Part shown: in pieces, positions 35,921 through 48,805 of the stretch
How positions within the stretch are numbered: the first letter of the stretch is position 1
Layout of the letters: every line of letters starts with the position of its first letter
DNA from: Glycine soja
Taxonomy: Eukaryota > Streptophyta > Magnoliopsida > Fabales > Fabaceae
Direction of reading: 5' to 3'
Assembly (NCBI RefSeq): GCF_004193775.1
Contig: NC_041019.1
Span: 50,133,928 to 50,197,927 of the forward strand
Length of the DNA stretch: 64,000 bases
Notes under the pieces: model-generated
Told to the model about the DNA's origin: nothing
Seen by the model: the letters and a program-made list of their open reading frames with translations, nothing else
The model's database searches: none
Translations under genes and position numbers: made by a program

Positions 35921-36254
35921 GGATATCGTTTTGAAAGAACAACACGGTGACAATTTGAAAAGGGAAAAAGACAACAGAAAAGTCAAGTCTGTGTCTCTGC
36001 CTCTCCTTGGCCAACAATTGAATGCATATTTGGTGATGGTTGAAAATGTTGTGACACACATTCCAATACAAATCTAATAAATAAAAGCAAAATGAACACA
36101 AAAGCAAGAGTTCTCATCCGTTGATTAAATTACTTTTGCTTCAAACATAATTTCCCAACTGCAAACCAAATTTGCACTCAATTCTTCTACATTCCATCTT
36201 TGCATGTTGTAAATCTCATCACAATTGCAGGCTATAAAATGATTTTGACATGGG

Positions 36255-37034
36255 TTTGCCTTCAAGAGAGTCGTCTAATCCACTGCCATCCTTTCATTTT
36301 TGTTCCCAGTCCCTACTATATCAAAATATTTTTCCAGCCATGTGTGATACGAAGAAAATGAAAATGAAACTATGCAAAATATAAGTATTTACTTAGATTG
36401 GGAGTATGCAAAGAGGCCACTGTCATGTATTAAAACGTTTTCTAGCATATGTTTTGGAAGTGAGCGGATCAACATTTTGACATTGATGCACTTGTTTTAG
36501 CTTGTTTCACTATAACAACATTTTGACCGTCGTGAGTAGAGTCCTGAGGGAGAGGACTATCGCAAGGGTGAGAGCGAGAGCTTTGGTGAAAGGTTTGGGA
36601 ATCCAACAAACAGAGCACAGAAAGAGAACAAAGTGATGATTGAGATTTTAATTTGAGTTATCTTTTTTTTTTTATATATAAAAATTGATGTTAAAAGTTA
36701 ATCAAATAACATTAAATTTTATAAAAATCGATCATCAATTTTTTGCATGTAACAGATTCATGTTAATATCGGTTTTTTGAAAATCAATATTAATAAATTC
36801 ATATTATTTATGTCATCAATTTTTTGTTAACAGTAAAACCATTCTTTGCAACAGTAAACTTGTGTTCTCTATGCACAGTAGGAGTTTTACTTTAATAGCT
36901 ATGGTTCTTTCTGTATCCAAGAAGCTTCTCATATGCTGCCATTGAGAAGTGAAAAGAGAAATATCACCGAGTTGTTTATAGTTTTTAGTTTTCAAAATAA
37001 TTGTTTTGGAAAGTATTTTCAAAGCCTGATAGAT
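36255..37034. repeat. Right arm of the long-range inverted duplication
   Basis: Reverse complement of 27966-28463, about 8 kb away, but interrupted by about 310 bp of unrelated sequence (roughly 36526-36836) that itself looks like an insertion. The two arms flank the LEA_2 pair. Confidence 0.8.
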
Positions 37035-37077
37035 TTTAAATGATAAATTGATTGATTGGTAAGTAAAGTAAATTATA

Positions 37078-37260
37078 TTGTTTTTTTTAGTGTATATGCG
37101 CCATTATTTTCTTAGAGATCTCAGAGAGGATAACACTGTTGAACTGATCCACTGTGTGGCTAAACAACAACTAGATGATATTATTACAAAACCTTTAATG
37201 TTGAATACCTACTTGAAGATGTATATTGTAAACATCTCTTGGAGTCTATTGAGAAGCTAA
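37078..37260 (+). mobile_element. Ty1/copia RNase H C-terminal relic
   Basis: Translates as MRHYFLRDLREDNTVELIHC then VAKQQLDDIITKPL and LNTYLKM, the conserved end of copia polyproteins (H-F-R-D, VEL-HC, Q-ADI-TKPL). The first ~40 nt upstream are intron- or LTR-like and not coding. The downstream AT-rich sequence (37261-37560) may be remnant 3' LTR but has no clear end. The relic is attached to the right arm of the inverted duplication. Confidence 0.8.
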
Positions 37261-38961
37261 CGTATACAATATTCAGTTTAAGGAGAAATTATTAACATTA
37301 ACTTTATTGTTATATTTAGTACTTATTACTTTGTTAGTGATATTTTACTTCTCTCGTTGGTTACTCTTTCATTTTAAGAATTACTTATAGTGGGCAGGCA
37401 GTTTTAGCTTTATAACAAAAGTGGCTAGCCAATACATTTACTTATGTTTAGCTTTATTACAGTGTTACGTAATAGCGTGAACATTTTCCATCTCAAATTA
37501 CTCTCTTTTCCGGATTCCTTTTCTACCTTTATTTACCTCTAAGTGTAACATCACCGTACATCGAAATGTCCCGTTAACACTTGGCTAACTGAATTGACTC
37601 ATGATCTTTTGTTTCTCTTTTACATTAATACCAACCAACCCCGTTATACAGAAAAAGTACGTTTGTGTAACCAAAAAATTATATACATGTGTAACCAAAC
37701 TAAGTTTAAGTGTATGTTTGGATTATCAGTTTCATATTCAGTTTTTATCTCATCTCTGTTTCCTTGGTGAAAGTGTGTTAGATTTTGTGTCACCGCATTC
37801 AAACAATCAGAAAAGCAAATACTCTTAAATTTTATACATTTTTTAATAATTTTATTTTAAAAGATGTTTATTAGGAGATAAATTTTTTTGAAGCTCAACA
37901 AACATAATCCCTCATTGTAATATGTTTCTCGTGAATTAAATGTTCATGTAAAATAATTAATTAAAACCTTCTCTTCACTCCGAAAAGTTAAATTCTTTTT
38001 TACTAGTAGGAAAAATGAACTAAAATTAATTATGGAAAATCAATAATTTCTCATTTTAAGATTAATGAGAAAGTTAAATTTTGTCTTGTAACAAATGCGC
38101 CCCAAGTTTTATAATCTTTAATAATTTTAATTATAAGTAAGAGTACGTTAAAAGAATAAAAATAAAGTGTTCCTAAATCTCCTCTACACGCAGGAGTAGG
38201 GGTCGAACTAAGTCAGGCTGGTCTACTGGATCTACGATCTAATCTACATAATATGAACTGACCTATTTAATTAAAATGTTAGACTCAGACTTCTTTAAAA
38301 GCCTATTAAATTTTAGATTTATTAAAAAGTAAGCCTGATAGGCCAGCCTATATATATATATTATTTTTTGGGTACCAATATATAATATTATTTTTTGGAT
38401 ATAATTAATTTTTTTTTGAAACTATGAGACTTTGATTATACATTACTACTCATAACTTCTATTCATATAATCACAATTTAGATATGTTTTTTTTATATTC
38501 TTCATTATTTTGATTGATTTTTTTTTTTTAACTTATCTACTCCTACCCCATAAAATATTAAATATTTATTGTGAAGAAAACTTTTAAAAAAATATCATAC
38601 TAAACCAAAATAAAAGTTTTTAATAAATTATAGATCAAACTCAATTTCAAAGCTTGACCTGTCCTGTTCTCATCCTACACAGTATCTCCCGTGGGCAAAG
38701 TACAAAAAGTGTAGTAATAGCGAGGATGGGCTTGAAAGCATAACCGGCGAGTTGCGCGAGGGCGTGACCTACCCCCATCAATTTCAATACTACTATCCAA
38801 CCACATCCCAAAACCCAACAACACTCCCTATTTTATCCTTTTTTGATTCACTTCCAACCCAGTAGTGTGTGTGTCCCCTGATTTACATTCCATTTCTTTC
38901 CCCCAAACCCCTTAAGCCAAAAATGACACCCCCACCAAGAAACTAACCCCAAACAGAAGAC

Positions 38962-41900
38962 ATGGAATTGGCGTTGGCATTGGAGTGGGACGATCAAGTG
39001 CGGGAAGGCGTTCTAAAGAAGCTAAAGCTCTGGCAACAACGCAACAACAAACCCCCAACGGCATGGGTCACAGAGCTAGTGGAGCATTTCAACACACTGG
39101 GCATTGCCCTACCCTGCCCCGAGTTAGGGGAACTTCTAGTGTCCCAAATATGCTTCGACAACAACCACCCTTTGATCTGGAAGTTCATCCACCACGCTCT
39201 CTCCTCGCGCCTCCTCTTCCCTCTCCAAATACTCTCTCTTCTCTCCTCCAACGTCCTTCGCCACCGCCACTCCCACCCTCACGCCTTCGCCCTCTTCCTC
39301 CCTCTCCTCGCGCAACACGCCTTCTCCTTCCTCCCTACCCTCTCCAACAACCTCAAGTAATAAATTAATTTAAACCCTAACCTCTCTCTCTCTCTCACTT
39401 CATCAATTTCATACAGTTCCTTGAGTACTGCCAAGGTTTTTAATATAATCACTTTTGTTGATATCGCCGCAAATAAAACACAAATGCTGTTGATAGGGTT
39501 TTCAATTGCGGTCGCGGACAGTTTTTTTAAAAACCTTGAGTACTACTAAGTACTGTGTTTGCCCTGTTCTCCAATCGGAATTAGAGTTTTACTTTTGTAA
39601 TCCGTGTGTAATAAATGTTTCTGCATTTTAAGAATTATGCAACTTAGCAAGGTATAAGACGTGCTTGTTTGCATGATTTGTTTAATTCTGTAATGCAAAC
39701 CTTTATCGCGCAGATTACTGTGTGGCCTGGAGTGAAACTGTACTTTTGATTGGAGAACAGCACAAACACCAAGAAGCGCGTGAGGAACTGTGTCTGTCTA
39801 TGTTCTTTTGTTTACTGAATTCTAGAAAATGGTGGTTCCTTTTGCAGGATGGTGAATTCTGTGGATGCTGTGATGCGATTTTCGGAGACTTATAAGATAC
39901 GCGATCTGGAGCTGGGGCACGTGTTTGTGCTGTTCTTTTACGATATTGTTGTGGCGTTGATTGATTGCGTGTTGATTGATTGGGGGTTTCAGGTGACGTT
40001 TAGTGAGAAATCGCGTTTGGTTACTGGAGGAGGTGGTGGTGATGATGAGGAGGATTATATGGAAATTGATCGGAATATGACGACGATGACACAGAGTTTT
40101 GAGAAAAGTGAACAGATAAGGAAGCGGAATTCATTCACCGCCTTAGAGGTATTGGAAAGACTAACCGAAAGCAGAAAGGCTACTATTTTGCTCCAGTCTG
40201 TTCTCTTGAACATGTATTGTCTCCCACTTTTATATATATGTATTTTATCTTGAAAGTTATGAGTAATTGTTTCTCAATTAATCAATTGCTATATTATGAT
40301 TGTCTGTGTAACATATTTTGCCATCAAACCAATCTACAGGCTGAAATAATCTTTAGCCTAATCCGTTGAGCTTGAAAAAATAGATAACATTTTTCGTTAT
40401 TGCCTGATTAAACAATGTAGATACTAAAATTTGTTCTCTGTTCATAATTTTGTTACTGTCAGATATCTTGGGATCAGTGTGTATACTATGTGTCAGAATG
40501 TTGTTTGATTGTGCTATCTTCACTTTAATCAGAAAAAAAAACTATAGATGAGAATGATTCTTATATTGTACATGTGACAGTATGTGAGAGAAAGCATATA
40601 TAGAAGTGGTGTCCTGGTCTAGTGAATTGTGAATGCTAAAAAGTCTTAGAATGTGGGTTTTGGGTTTTTCCCAATACACCCCCTCACACCCAGCACTTTT
40701 GAGTTTGGTGCGTGGATAATATGGTGATGACCCTTTAATGGATCTAAGATAGGCCCTTTAACCCATATGAGTGCAAAATATATCTAAGAAACGATGAGAA
40801 AGAGGCTCCAGCTTTTATGGTAGATTGTGCTAGAATGAAAAATCATTTCATATTCCTTCTTTTCATGTTCCTGTCTTGCACCAATTGGTATTAGAGCCAA
40901 ATGCAATCCAATTGACCATGGCAAGACAGAGCTGACTTGGATGAGTAGGAGTATGCCTGAAAGTTTCTCATGTACAATCATGCTTTAAAGAAACATCACG
41001 TGGGAGCCTTCTGCTTCCATGGGGAATCAGGATGGCAACAGTAGTCCAGTGGTAGGCATTTTAAGTCTAGCTTAAAAAAACCATTGTTTATTATAATTCT
41101 CCTCCATTTTATAATATCCTCTATTGAATAGTTCAACAAAAAAGAAAAAAACTGTTTTCAGCTTATCAATGAAGAAATCATCTAACAAGTAGGAGATGCC
41201 GAGATAATAGAAGATCCAAAATTATTCATATCCTTCAGGATTTTTCCTTCTGAATATTTTTGATGGGTAAACATATTTTGGATTCATTAATTGACTTATC
41301 AAGTAAAATCAAAGAAAATTGTTTGCTCTCCATTCAAGTTCAAGTTCCAATATACCTTTATAAGGGCCTGCTTTCCTTGTTTACTGGTAAATGTTGCGTG
41401 AAACATAAATTGTTTCCATTATCAAATGGTATGGGAAATTTGTTTTATTCAATAGTACATATTCATATGTCGAAACTCCTAGTAATCGTTGCTCTTCTTG
41501 TCTGAGCAGTGAGCACTTGTGAGGATAACCAATTTTAGTTCCTAAAGTATATAAGTTAATTTTATTTATACAACATTTTGCATGAGTTTTATTGTATGCA
41601 TATATGTACTTGCTCTCTAAGATTTGTGCTGGGAAATTGACTAGGTTTTTCCCATTTTGTTTTTCATTGTGTATGATAGGCCTGAAAAATTCAATTGCCT
41701 CCAGCAGAGGCTCCAATTTCTTGAATCCCTTGAGTTGGCCTCATCAGAGTTAAAATCAGTAAACCAAGTCCTAACAAAAGTGTCTGCAAGCATTCGTGGA
41801 GTTTCTCGTTTTGATTACTGCCTAAGGAAGCATCAGCTGGTTGGGATGCTTAAGGCATCATTGAGATGCAACTATAGATTTTGTCAGTCTCCTTGTTGGG

Positions 41901-44900
41901 TTCCTTTTGATATTTATATGGAGAATGCTATGGATTCTAGACAAATTCCTACCAAATCAGCTATTGATGTGCTTACAGGTATATCCTTCGAGAGAGTTTA
42001 CATTGGATTTACTATTGTTTACTAAGAGGTTATTTTCAGAAAGTTATGAGGATTCAGTTCTTTCCTAATATTCATGAACTATTTGCAGAAGCAATCAAGA
42101 CACTTCAAATACTAAACCAGGCTAGCTGGCAAGAAACTTTTCTAGCACTTTGGCTTTCAGCCCTTCGGCTTGTGCAGCGAGTTGAGACTGGTTCATAATA
42201 ATCTTTTGTTTTCATTGTAGTATTAACCAAATATTTAACTTTTCCCCCCGCCCTCATGGTTTATTGCAGGAACGTGATCCTCCTGAAGGCCCTATTCCCC
42301 ATCTTGTGGCCCGTCTATGTGTACTTTTATGCATTGTCCCCTTGGCAATTGCAAATGTTCTAAGGGATGACTCTGAACATAATTCGTCATCTGTTCAGGT
42401 GTCTATGGAATCAGAATACAGGCATGAAATGAAAAGTGGTAGTTCTATGAAACTTGGACTGATTTCATCTGTTCAGGTCCTTGGACACTTTTCTGGCCTC
42501 CTATGCCCTCCTACATTAGTTATTGATGCAGCCAACCAGGCAGCTAGAAAAGCAGCAAGCTTCATTTATAATACTATGAATGGAAAGGGTGAATCTGGCA
42601 CTGGAATTCATGCTAATACCAATACAAAAGCAGGTTGATATTTTGGAACTAAATCTTTACGTCCGTGATTCCATCTGCATTGTTTACAATGAATAAGGAT
42701 TATAATCATGTGCATACAACTTTCTTTATATTTGTTTTCTGCAAATCTCTATGATAATTCTGAATTAATTATCTTTCAGGCGGGAACTTGAGGCATCTCA
42801 TAGTGGAAGCTTGCATAGCTAGGAATTTAATGGATACATCAGTGTACTTCTGGCCTGGTTATGTCTCTACATCTGTTTTGTCTTTGTCAGATTCGTCACC
42901 ACTAGAAAAATCTCCATGGTCAATATTTATGGAAGGAACGCCATTAAACAATACCCTTATAAATTCTCTTACAGTGACCCCTGCCTCAAGGTTTATTTTT
43001 GTATCAAATTTGATTCAACTTTGGTGTTATCTATACTGCCGATGATTGATCTTCATGATTTTTCTTCTGTCCTAGCCTGGTGGAGATAGAGAAGTTATAC
43101 TATATTGCATTAAATGGATCAGATGTGGAAAGGCCAGCAGCTGCAAAGATTCTATGTGGTGCATCCCTCAGCCATGGATGGTATATTCAGGTCACAAATT
43201 CTACTCCTACTAGAGATATTGGATATTGCAAGTCCTCCTGCAATACAGTTGGTTAGATGAGCTACAGGTTTTTCTTTGGATGCATATTTCTTAAATTATG
43301 AAGTCTCACTCCCACTTTCACCCTAAAGTTTACAAATCTTGTTACCAGAGGAGGTAAAATTGTGAACTTAGGTTTGCAGATTTGTTATAATATAATTATT
43401 AAAATTGAGAATGGACTGTGCATAGTTCCACTCTAAAAATTAGCTCAAGGTAGGAGGATTACCCAAGTTATTTTAAAGGGTCTTTTGACTATATACTCAA
43501 CCAATGTGGGAGCTTAACCATAATAATCTTGTCTTAGTCTCATCTAGGAGCTTTTATGCATACAAGTATGATGGACTGGTTTGGAATCTACTGGATCTAT
43601 TGGCATGGAATTGAAGCAATCAATTATTGCTGTAATGTAATTATTAGGCTGCTCATTGGTTTCCAACCCTATTTTGAATTATTGTACCCTCTTTTGTTTT
43701 TCACTTAAGTATTCTATATCTTATTGTTGACCTGCCCAAATAATAGAATTGAAGAACAGGGTATGCAATACAGGCATTAAGTTATTTGGACCATTAATTG
43801 AAAATTTCAATGTATTATTTATTTAGTTTAATTCAATCCTTTGGTTTGGCCTAAATACTTGAAGAAATCATGAACCTGGATTGTGATTTTACTGATTTTG
43901 AACCTACTTTTTCTCCTCTTCTATAAACTGGAAAAAAGTTGCCATGCTTTTTGTTCTTTGCAGTGACGACTAATGACAAAACTTGCATTAACTCTACTCC
44001 ATTCAGATGATAGTTATGTCTTTTGGTTGTACTGGCTTATGGATTAATGTGTGAATACTCAGTTCTTGGTATTGCTTTCTTGAATTTTGTGTCCCTTGTC
44101 ATTTATTGTTTATGATAATCTGATGTTAAACTTTGTCTCCTTGGCAGGAACATGTGGTCCACCATGTGGTCAAGCTTCTTGCTTCTCCGGTACCTCCTAG
44201 TCATTCTGGATCTCAGAGCCCTTTGGTTAATAATATGCCCATGCTGTGTGCTGTCCTCCGTGGCACTTCCTCTATCGATACTATTCATATACTTTCTTTA
44301 TATGGTGTAGTAAGTGAATCACTTCTATAATTTGTTTGATGGCTGTATGAATATGATACCCCTTGTAGATTCTTTCTCACAAATTTATGAGGTTGGAAAT
44401 TTTTTGGGTCTACTCAGCAGCAGTTGGCAACTGTTGAAAATGTTAGGCCTTGTTTGGTGCTTGGAATTGAGCTCCAAATCAACCTTGGAATCAGAATTGA
44501 ACTATTAAATTCTAAATTTCATGTTTGATATGCCTTTTTTAGAATGGGAAAATTCAATTCTTTATAAAAATTCCAATTTCCATGGTTGGAAAACAGTTTT
44601 AATATATAACACTTTCCAAGTCTTTACCTAGATGCTCAAAAGTGCAATTCCCAGCTACAATTATGCGCCTATATCCACTTCACCTCCAACTCTGAGTAAT
44701 ACCAAGGAGGAACATTAATTTTATGTTCTTCCAGCAATTGGAATTTCAATTTCAATTTTGTTTTCTGAACTAAGCTTGAAGAGAAATCTTGTAGAGATTG
44801 AAATGAAGGTGGAAAAGAGAATTATAGAGAGATGAGGCAACATTGATAGGCTGTAGGATGAAACACCGTGTGTTCTCCCTGCCTACACCTCAATTTATAT

Positions 44901-47900
44901 GAGGATGCCGTAGGAGGAGTATTACAAGCATGTTGTGGCAATTAATCAGTCATCAGCCTTGAAATTCAAAACATTTACTTGAAACCATTAACATTTCTAA
45001 CAGTAGCTGCAAAGTTTATAGAAGTCCATTTTTATTTCTTTTGTGGAGACGCTAGGTTAAACAAGTTAAAGCAACCTTAGATAGTTTGTCTAGTTCATGC
45101 ACCATTTCTAAGCTATTAGTGCACAAACTTCCTTTAATTTCTTTTCCAGTCACATGTTAATGTCAAATTTTTTATTAGAAGTTCTTTGTGTAGGTCCCCG
45201 CAGTTGCTGCTTCTTTATTACCACTTTGTGAGACATTTGGCTCAATTAAACCGACTTCAAATAGCACTGGCGATGAGTCCTCCTCAACATCGACATCAAC
45301 ATCAACATACATGACCTTTTCTTTAGCCTTTCTTTTCCTTATTCGTTTATGGAAATTCTGTAGACCCCCTCTTGACCTGTGCATCACAGAATTAGGAGTT
45401 GCAGTTGGAGGTTTGGAGTATATTTTGTCATTGCACAATAATCGTGCCATGTTTTCCCAAGATAAACTGAAAAGCAATCCAAGTCTCTCTGATTCTGCAT
45501 CTGTTAAACCTGTATATATTGATTCATTTCCAAAATTACGGGCCTTGTATTGTCAATACAAATCTTGTGTTGCTTCTGCCCTTTCTGGCATTTCTACTGG
45601 AAATTCCATTCATCAAACTGCTAATATGATTTTAAGCATGATTTACCAGAAGATAACCAAAGGTGGAATTTCATCAAGTAATTCTTCATCACCGACTACT
45701 GCTAGCAGTAACGCGTGTAGTTCTCTCATGAATTCTGGTGAAGATAATTTTCAAAGACCCTTGCTTCCTGCATGGGAAGTACTGGAAGCTCTTCCTTTTG
45801 TCCTTGAATCAATTTTAACTGCTTGTGTTCACGGGAGGATTTCATCACGAGAATTGACCACAGGTTGGCTAGATGCTAGCGTTACTTCTCTATAAGCTTT
45901 TTGCATCCATGAATTTGGTCCCACCTTTCTTGTGTCTTTTTTAATAGATGATAATTAAATCATGAAAATTAAATAATCTTTCTGGTTCCAACTCTTTTTT
46001 GTCAATATTATTTTCTGGATGTTAAAATTTTGCTGGATTGCCAAAGCCATTGTACTAACTCCTGTTTAGTTTCATTAAGCCATCCCTGTTTTTAATTTTA
46101 AGATTGTAAAGTTCAAATGCAAAGAGGTCACATCGAATTAGGGTAAATGGGGGGTGCTGATACTTAATAAACTAATAAATACATAAATAAAAAATGTTGG
46201 TTGTTGTAGTTAGAAAAAAGTTATTGGACAGAAGCACATGTATTTCTGGTGCTACCTTCATTTAATCACTCTAACTCTTATGTGCCATTCACTTGCAGGT
46301 CTGAGAGACCTTGTTGATTTTCTTCCAGCATCGCTTGCTGCCATTATTGATTACTTTTCTTCAGAAGTTACTCGTGGTGTATGGAAACTAGTTCCAATGA
46401 ATGGAACAGATTGGCCTAGTCCAGCAGCACTTATTCAATCAATTGAATCAGAAATAAAAGCTATATTAACTCATGTTGGCGTTGAGGTTCCAAACCGTTC
46501 TTCTGGTACTTACCTTGTTCATTATTTTAATATACCTGTTTGATTTTTATGGATTTCTATCGAGTCTCGCAAAAACATCACACATGATACATGCACACTT
46601 ATAGATTGTATTTATGAGATTTAGGGTTTAGGGTCTCTTAAAATTGCACTTTATTATGAGATTCAGTTCTTTTTAATTTTGCAAGCCCTGCTCCTTCTTT
46701 CCTCTCTTGTGCATTTATATTTTATGTTTGTGATACGTTTGGAGAGTTATATTTGGTAAGAAAATATTTTTCTTGATATAACCTGTTTGTTTTGTGTTTT
46801 TTAAAATTATGTTCTGCAGGTTTTTTTAGTATAATTTGCATTTTTTGGCTTGCTGCTATTTTCCATTGACAATACTAGTAGATAGAGAGAAGCAAATCCT
46901 GAAAGCCTGAAAATAGCAGTGTTGTCAAATAGTCATGTTTCAAGCTATGCTCCTTCAGTCTCACATCAATGCTGAAATTTGTCATTTTTCATCAATTTAA
47001 ATCTAGTAATGCCTAACAAAAATGTTTAAATTAAAAAAAAAGTACAAAACACTCATCATATTAGAGGCCATTCAATGTTTTCTAGTCCTTGTTTTAATTA
47101 TTACACCATAATAGTTTGTTTTAGGGTCTCATTTATTAATAAATGCCACTATTTTCCTTTACTATGCAGTGATGATTTTTCAGTGGTGAACCTCTCAAGT
47201 CTCAATTTAATCAAACATGCTCTAAAAATATCGAAGGGTTAAAATTTTTTATATCATTGATTGGCTTTGCTGAGAATGGTGGATATCATAAGTAGCTGGT
47301 TCTTCTCTCAGCTAGTGAGATCTTTTTTTTTGTTTTTTGGAATGCGGCTAGTGAGATCTTTAAATGCTGTCGGTAACTTTAGTTTGTATCTGATATTTAT
47401 ATTTATTTGTTTTAGACTTTTAGTTTATTACATGAAGGATTTTGGGTTATTCACTTAACATGGTACAAACTGCTAGGTGAGAACACATTTCATCCATATA
47501 TATGTAATATGTTTGTCAAAGACAGTGTTCTTGAGGTGATGAATTTATCACTATCATTACAGACATAAATCTGCAAACTTAATTGTTTTCTAATCCCTTC
47601 TTATAATTAATAGGTATACTTGAGATTAAGCAATCCAGTGATTGTGTATTTATATTGCTTACAAGTTACATTTTTGTTGTATGGTAGGTGGTTCACCGGT
47701 AATGCTTCCTCTACCAATGGCAGCACTGGTCAGTTTATCCATTACTTTTAAACTTGACAAGAGCCAGGAGTACATGCATGCTATTACCGGAGCAGCTTTG
47801 GAAAATTGTGCATCAGGTTGCCCTTGGCCTAGTATGCCTGTAATTGGCTCTCTGTGGGCCCAAAAGGTTCGTCGCTGGCACAACTTCATTGTTGTATCAG

Positions 47901-48805
47901 GTTCCCGTTCTGTGTTTAGACACAGCAATGAGTGTGTAGCTCAGCTGTTGAGAAGTTGTTTCACCTCATTCCTTGGAACATTGTGTGTTTCAACCTCAAA
48001 ACTGACTGCTGAGTGTAATGTGAATGGCCTGTTGGGTAGCACCATTACTGCCCCTGGTCCCTATCCTTTTGTCGCTCCTGGATTCCTTTTTCTTCGATCT
48101 TGTCGAAATATACACAATGTGCAGTATGTAAACGATATAATTGTGGGTCTTGTGACAGAGTACTCTAATGAATTAGCCGGTAGACGGATGGGTGCCAGCT
48201 CTCGCCACATAAAATCCAATGAAGTATCACTATCCCTTTCCGCTCAAAGTGCAAAAGAGGTGGCTACACTTGGTGCAAGTCTTCTATGTGCAGCAGGTGG
48301 GATACTACTGGTCCAGGAATTGTATAAGGAAACTATTCCTACCTGGCTGCTGTCGTCAAGGGATGTGAAGCAAAACAATGATAGTGTTGGGTCATATATA
48401 CTTGAGGGTTATGCTATGGCATATCTGTTGATATTGTCTGGGTCAATCATATGGGGTGTCGGGACCAAGTTACCATCAGGGACATTCAATAGAAGGAAAC
48501 GTACCATTGAGGTCCATTTGGACTTCTTGGCAGAAGTCATGGAGAAAAAAATCTCACTCAGTTGCAATCCAATTACATGGAAAACCTATGTCTGCTGTTT
48601 GGTGGGATTGATGGTTAGTCTTGCACCAGCATGGGTTCAAGAAGTGAAGGTGGATACTTTGAGGAAATTGGCGCGCGGATTAAGCAGATGGAATGAACAT
48701 GAACTGGCACTCTCTCTGCTACATAGAGGGGGCACAGCAGCTATGGGAGCTCTTGCTGAACTTGTCAATGTGATTGAGTCTGAACATATGCTGCCGTGCT
48801 CATAA
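38962..48805 (+). CDS. Mediator subunit MED33 (REF4/RFR1, MED5-like)
   Basis: Eleven exons: 38962-39356, 39848-40213, 41680-41978, 42089-42180, 42270-42633, 42780-42990, 43076-43190, 44148-44309, 45194-45863, 46299-46505, 47688-48805. All borders are GT/AG, phases agree, total 3999 nt (1332 aa), stop TAA 48803-48805. Family landmarks: ELGELLVSQICFDNNHPLIWKF and HAFSFLPTL in exon 1; ALWLSALRLVQR|ERDPPEGPIPHL across exons 4-5; ILTACVHGRISSRELTTG|LRDLVDFLPASLAAI across exons 9-10; and a long conserved C-terminal exon. Arabidopsis MED33A/B (MED5a/b; RFR1/REF4) is about 1300 aa, so this is full length. It belongs to the plant Mediator tail and represses phenylpropanoid (lignin, sinapate) genes in Arabidopsis. 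It has no catalytic motif. The acidic insert GGGGDDEEDYMEIDR in exon 2 is low-complexity. A or B subtype was not decided. Confidence 0.93.
39372..39396 (+). promoter_or_regulatory. Telobox next to a CT repeat at the start of MED33 intron 1
   Basis: AAACCCTAA (39372-39380) is followed by (CT)n (about 39383-39396), within 40 nt of the intron 1 donor. Teloboxes and GA/CT repeats are known plant Polycomb response and translation/ribosome-gene promoter elements. The role here is inferred. Confidence 0.45.
39430..39535. mobile_element. 106-bp MITE in MED33 intron 1
   Basis: Flanked by a perfect 9-bp duplication ttgagtact (39421-39429 and 39536-39544). Near-terminal ggtttttaa and its inverse ttaaaaacc mark short inverted ends. 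A 9-bp duplication suggests a Mutator-type origin. Confidence 0.75.
40600..40900 (+). mobile_element. LTR-retrotransposon remnant in MED33 intron 2
   Basis: ttggtattagagcca at 40885-40899 is nearly the primer-binding site complementary to initiator tRNA-Met used by many plant LTR elements. It is preceded by an LTR-like stretch ending ctgtcttgca (40879). No internal coding sequence follows, so it is a fragment. The left LTR edge is uncertain. Confidence 0.5.
46620..46633 (+). repeat. Two telomere-type repeats in MED33 intron 10
   Basis: tttagggtttaggg is two exact TTTAGGG units. Too short for an interstitial telomere, and it is the reverse-complement form of the telobox in intron 1. Confidence 0.7.

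Larger units (their letters stand above)
32799..38961. other. Intergenic, LEA_2 copy B to MED33
   Basis: Contains the SINE (32980-33172), a possible leader exon, a 37-bp tandem duplication (34400-34473), a local duplication of gaggtttaagt-type sequence (about 35604-35750), a palindrome and a hairpin (35862-35920), the right arm of the inverted duplication (36255-37034), a copia relic (37078-37260) and the MED33 promoter. Apart from these no coding exon was seen. Confidence 0.5.

Noticed and set aside
37261..37560. Intact 3' LTR after the copia RNase H relic
   Set aside because: The position and A/T-rich look fit, but no TG...CA ends, second LTR or target duplication could be found.
38994..39368. 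Alternative long frames on both strands over MED33 exon 1 (Pro/Arg- or Glu/Arg-rich)
   Set aside because: They are shadows caused by the GC-rich exon. The MED33 frame is supported by family similarity and splice phase.
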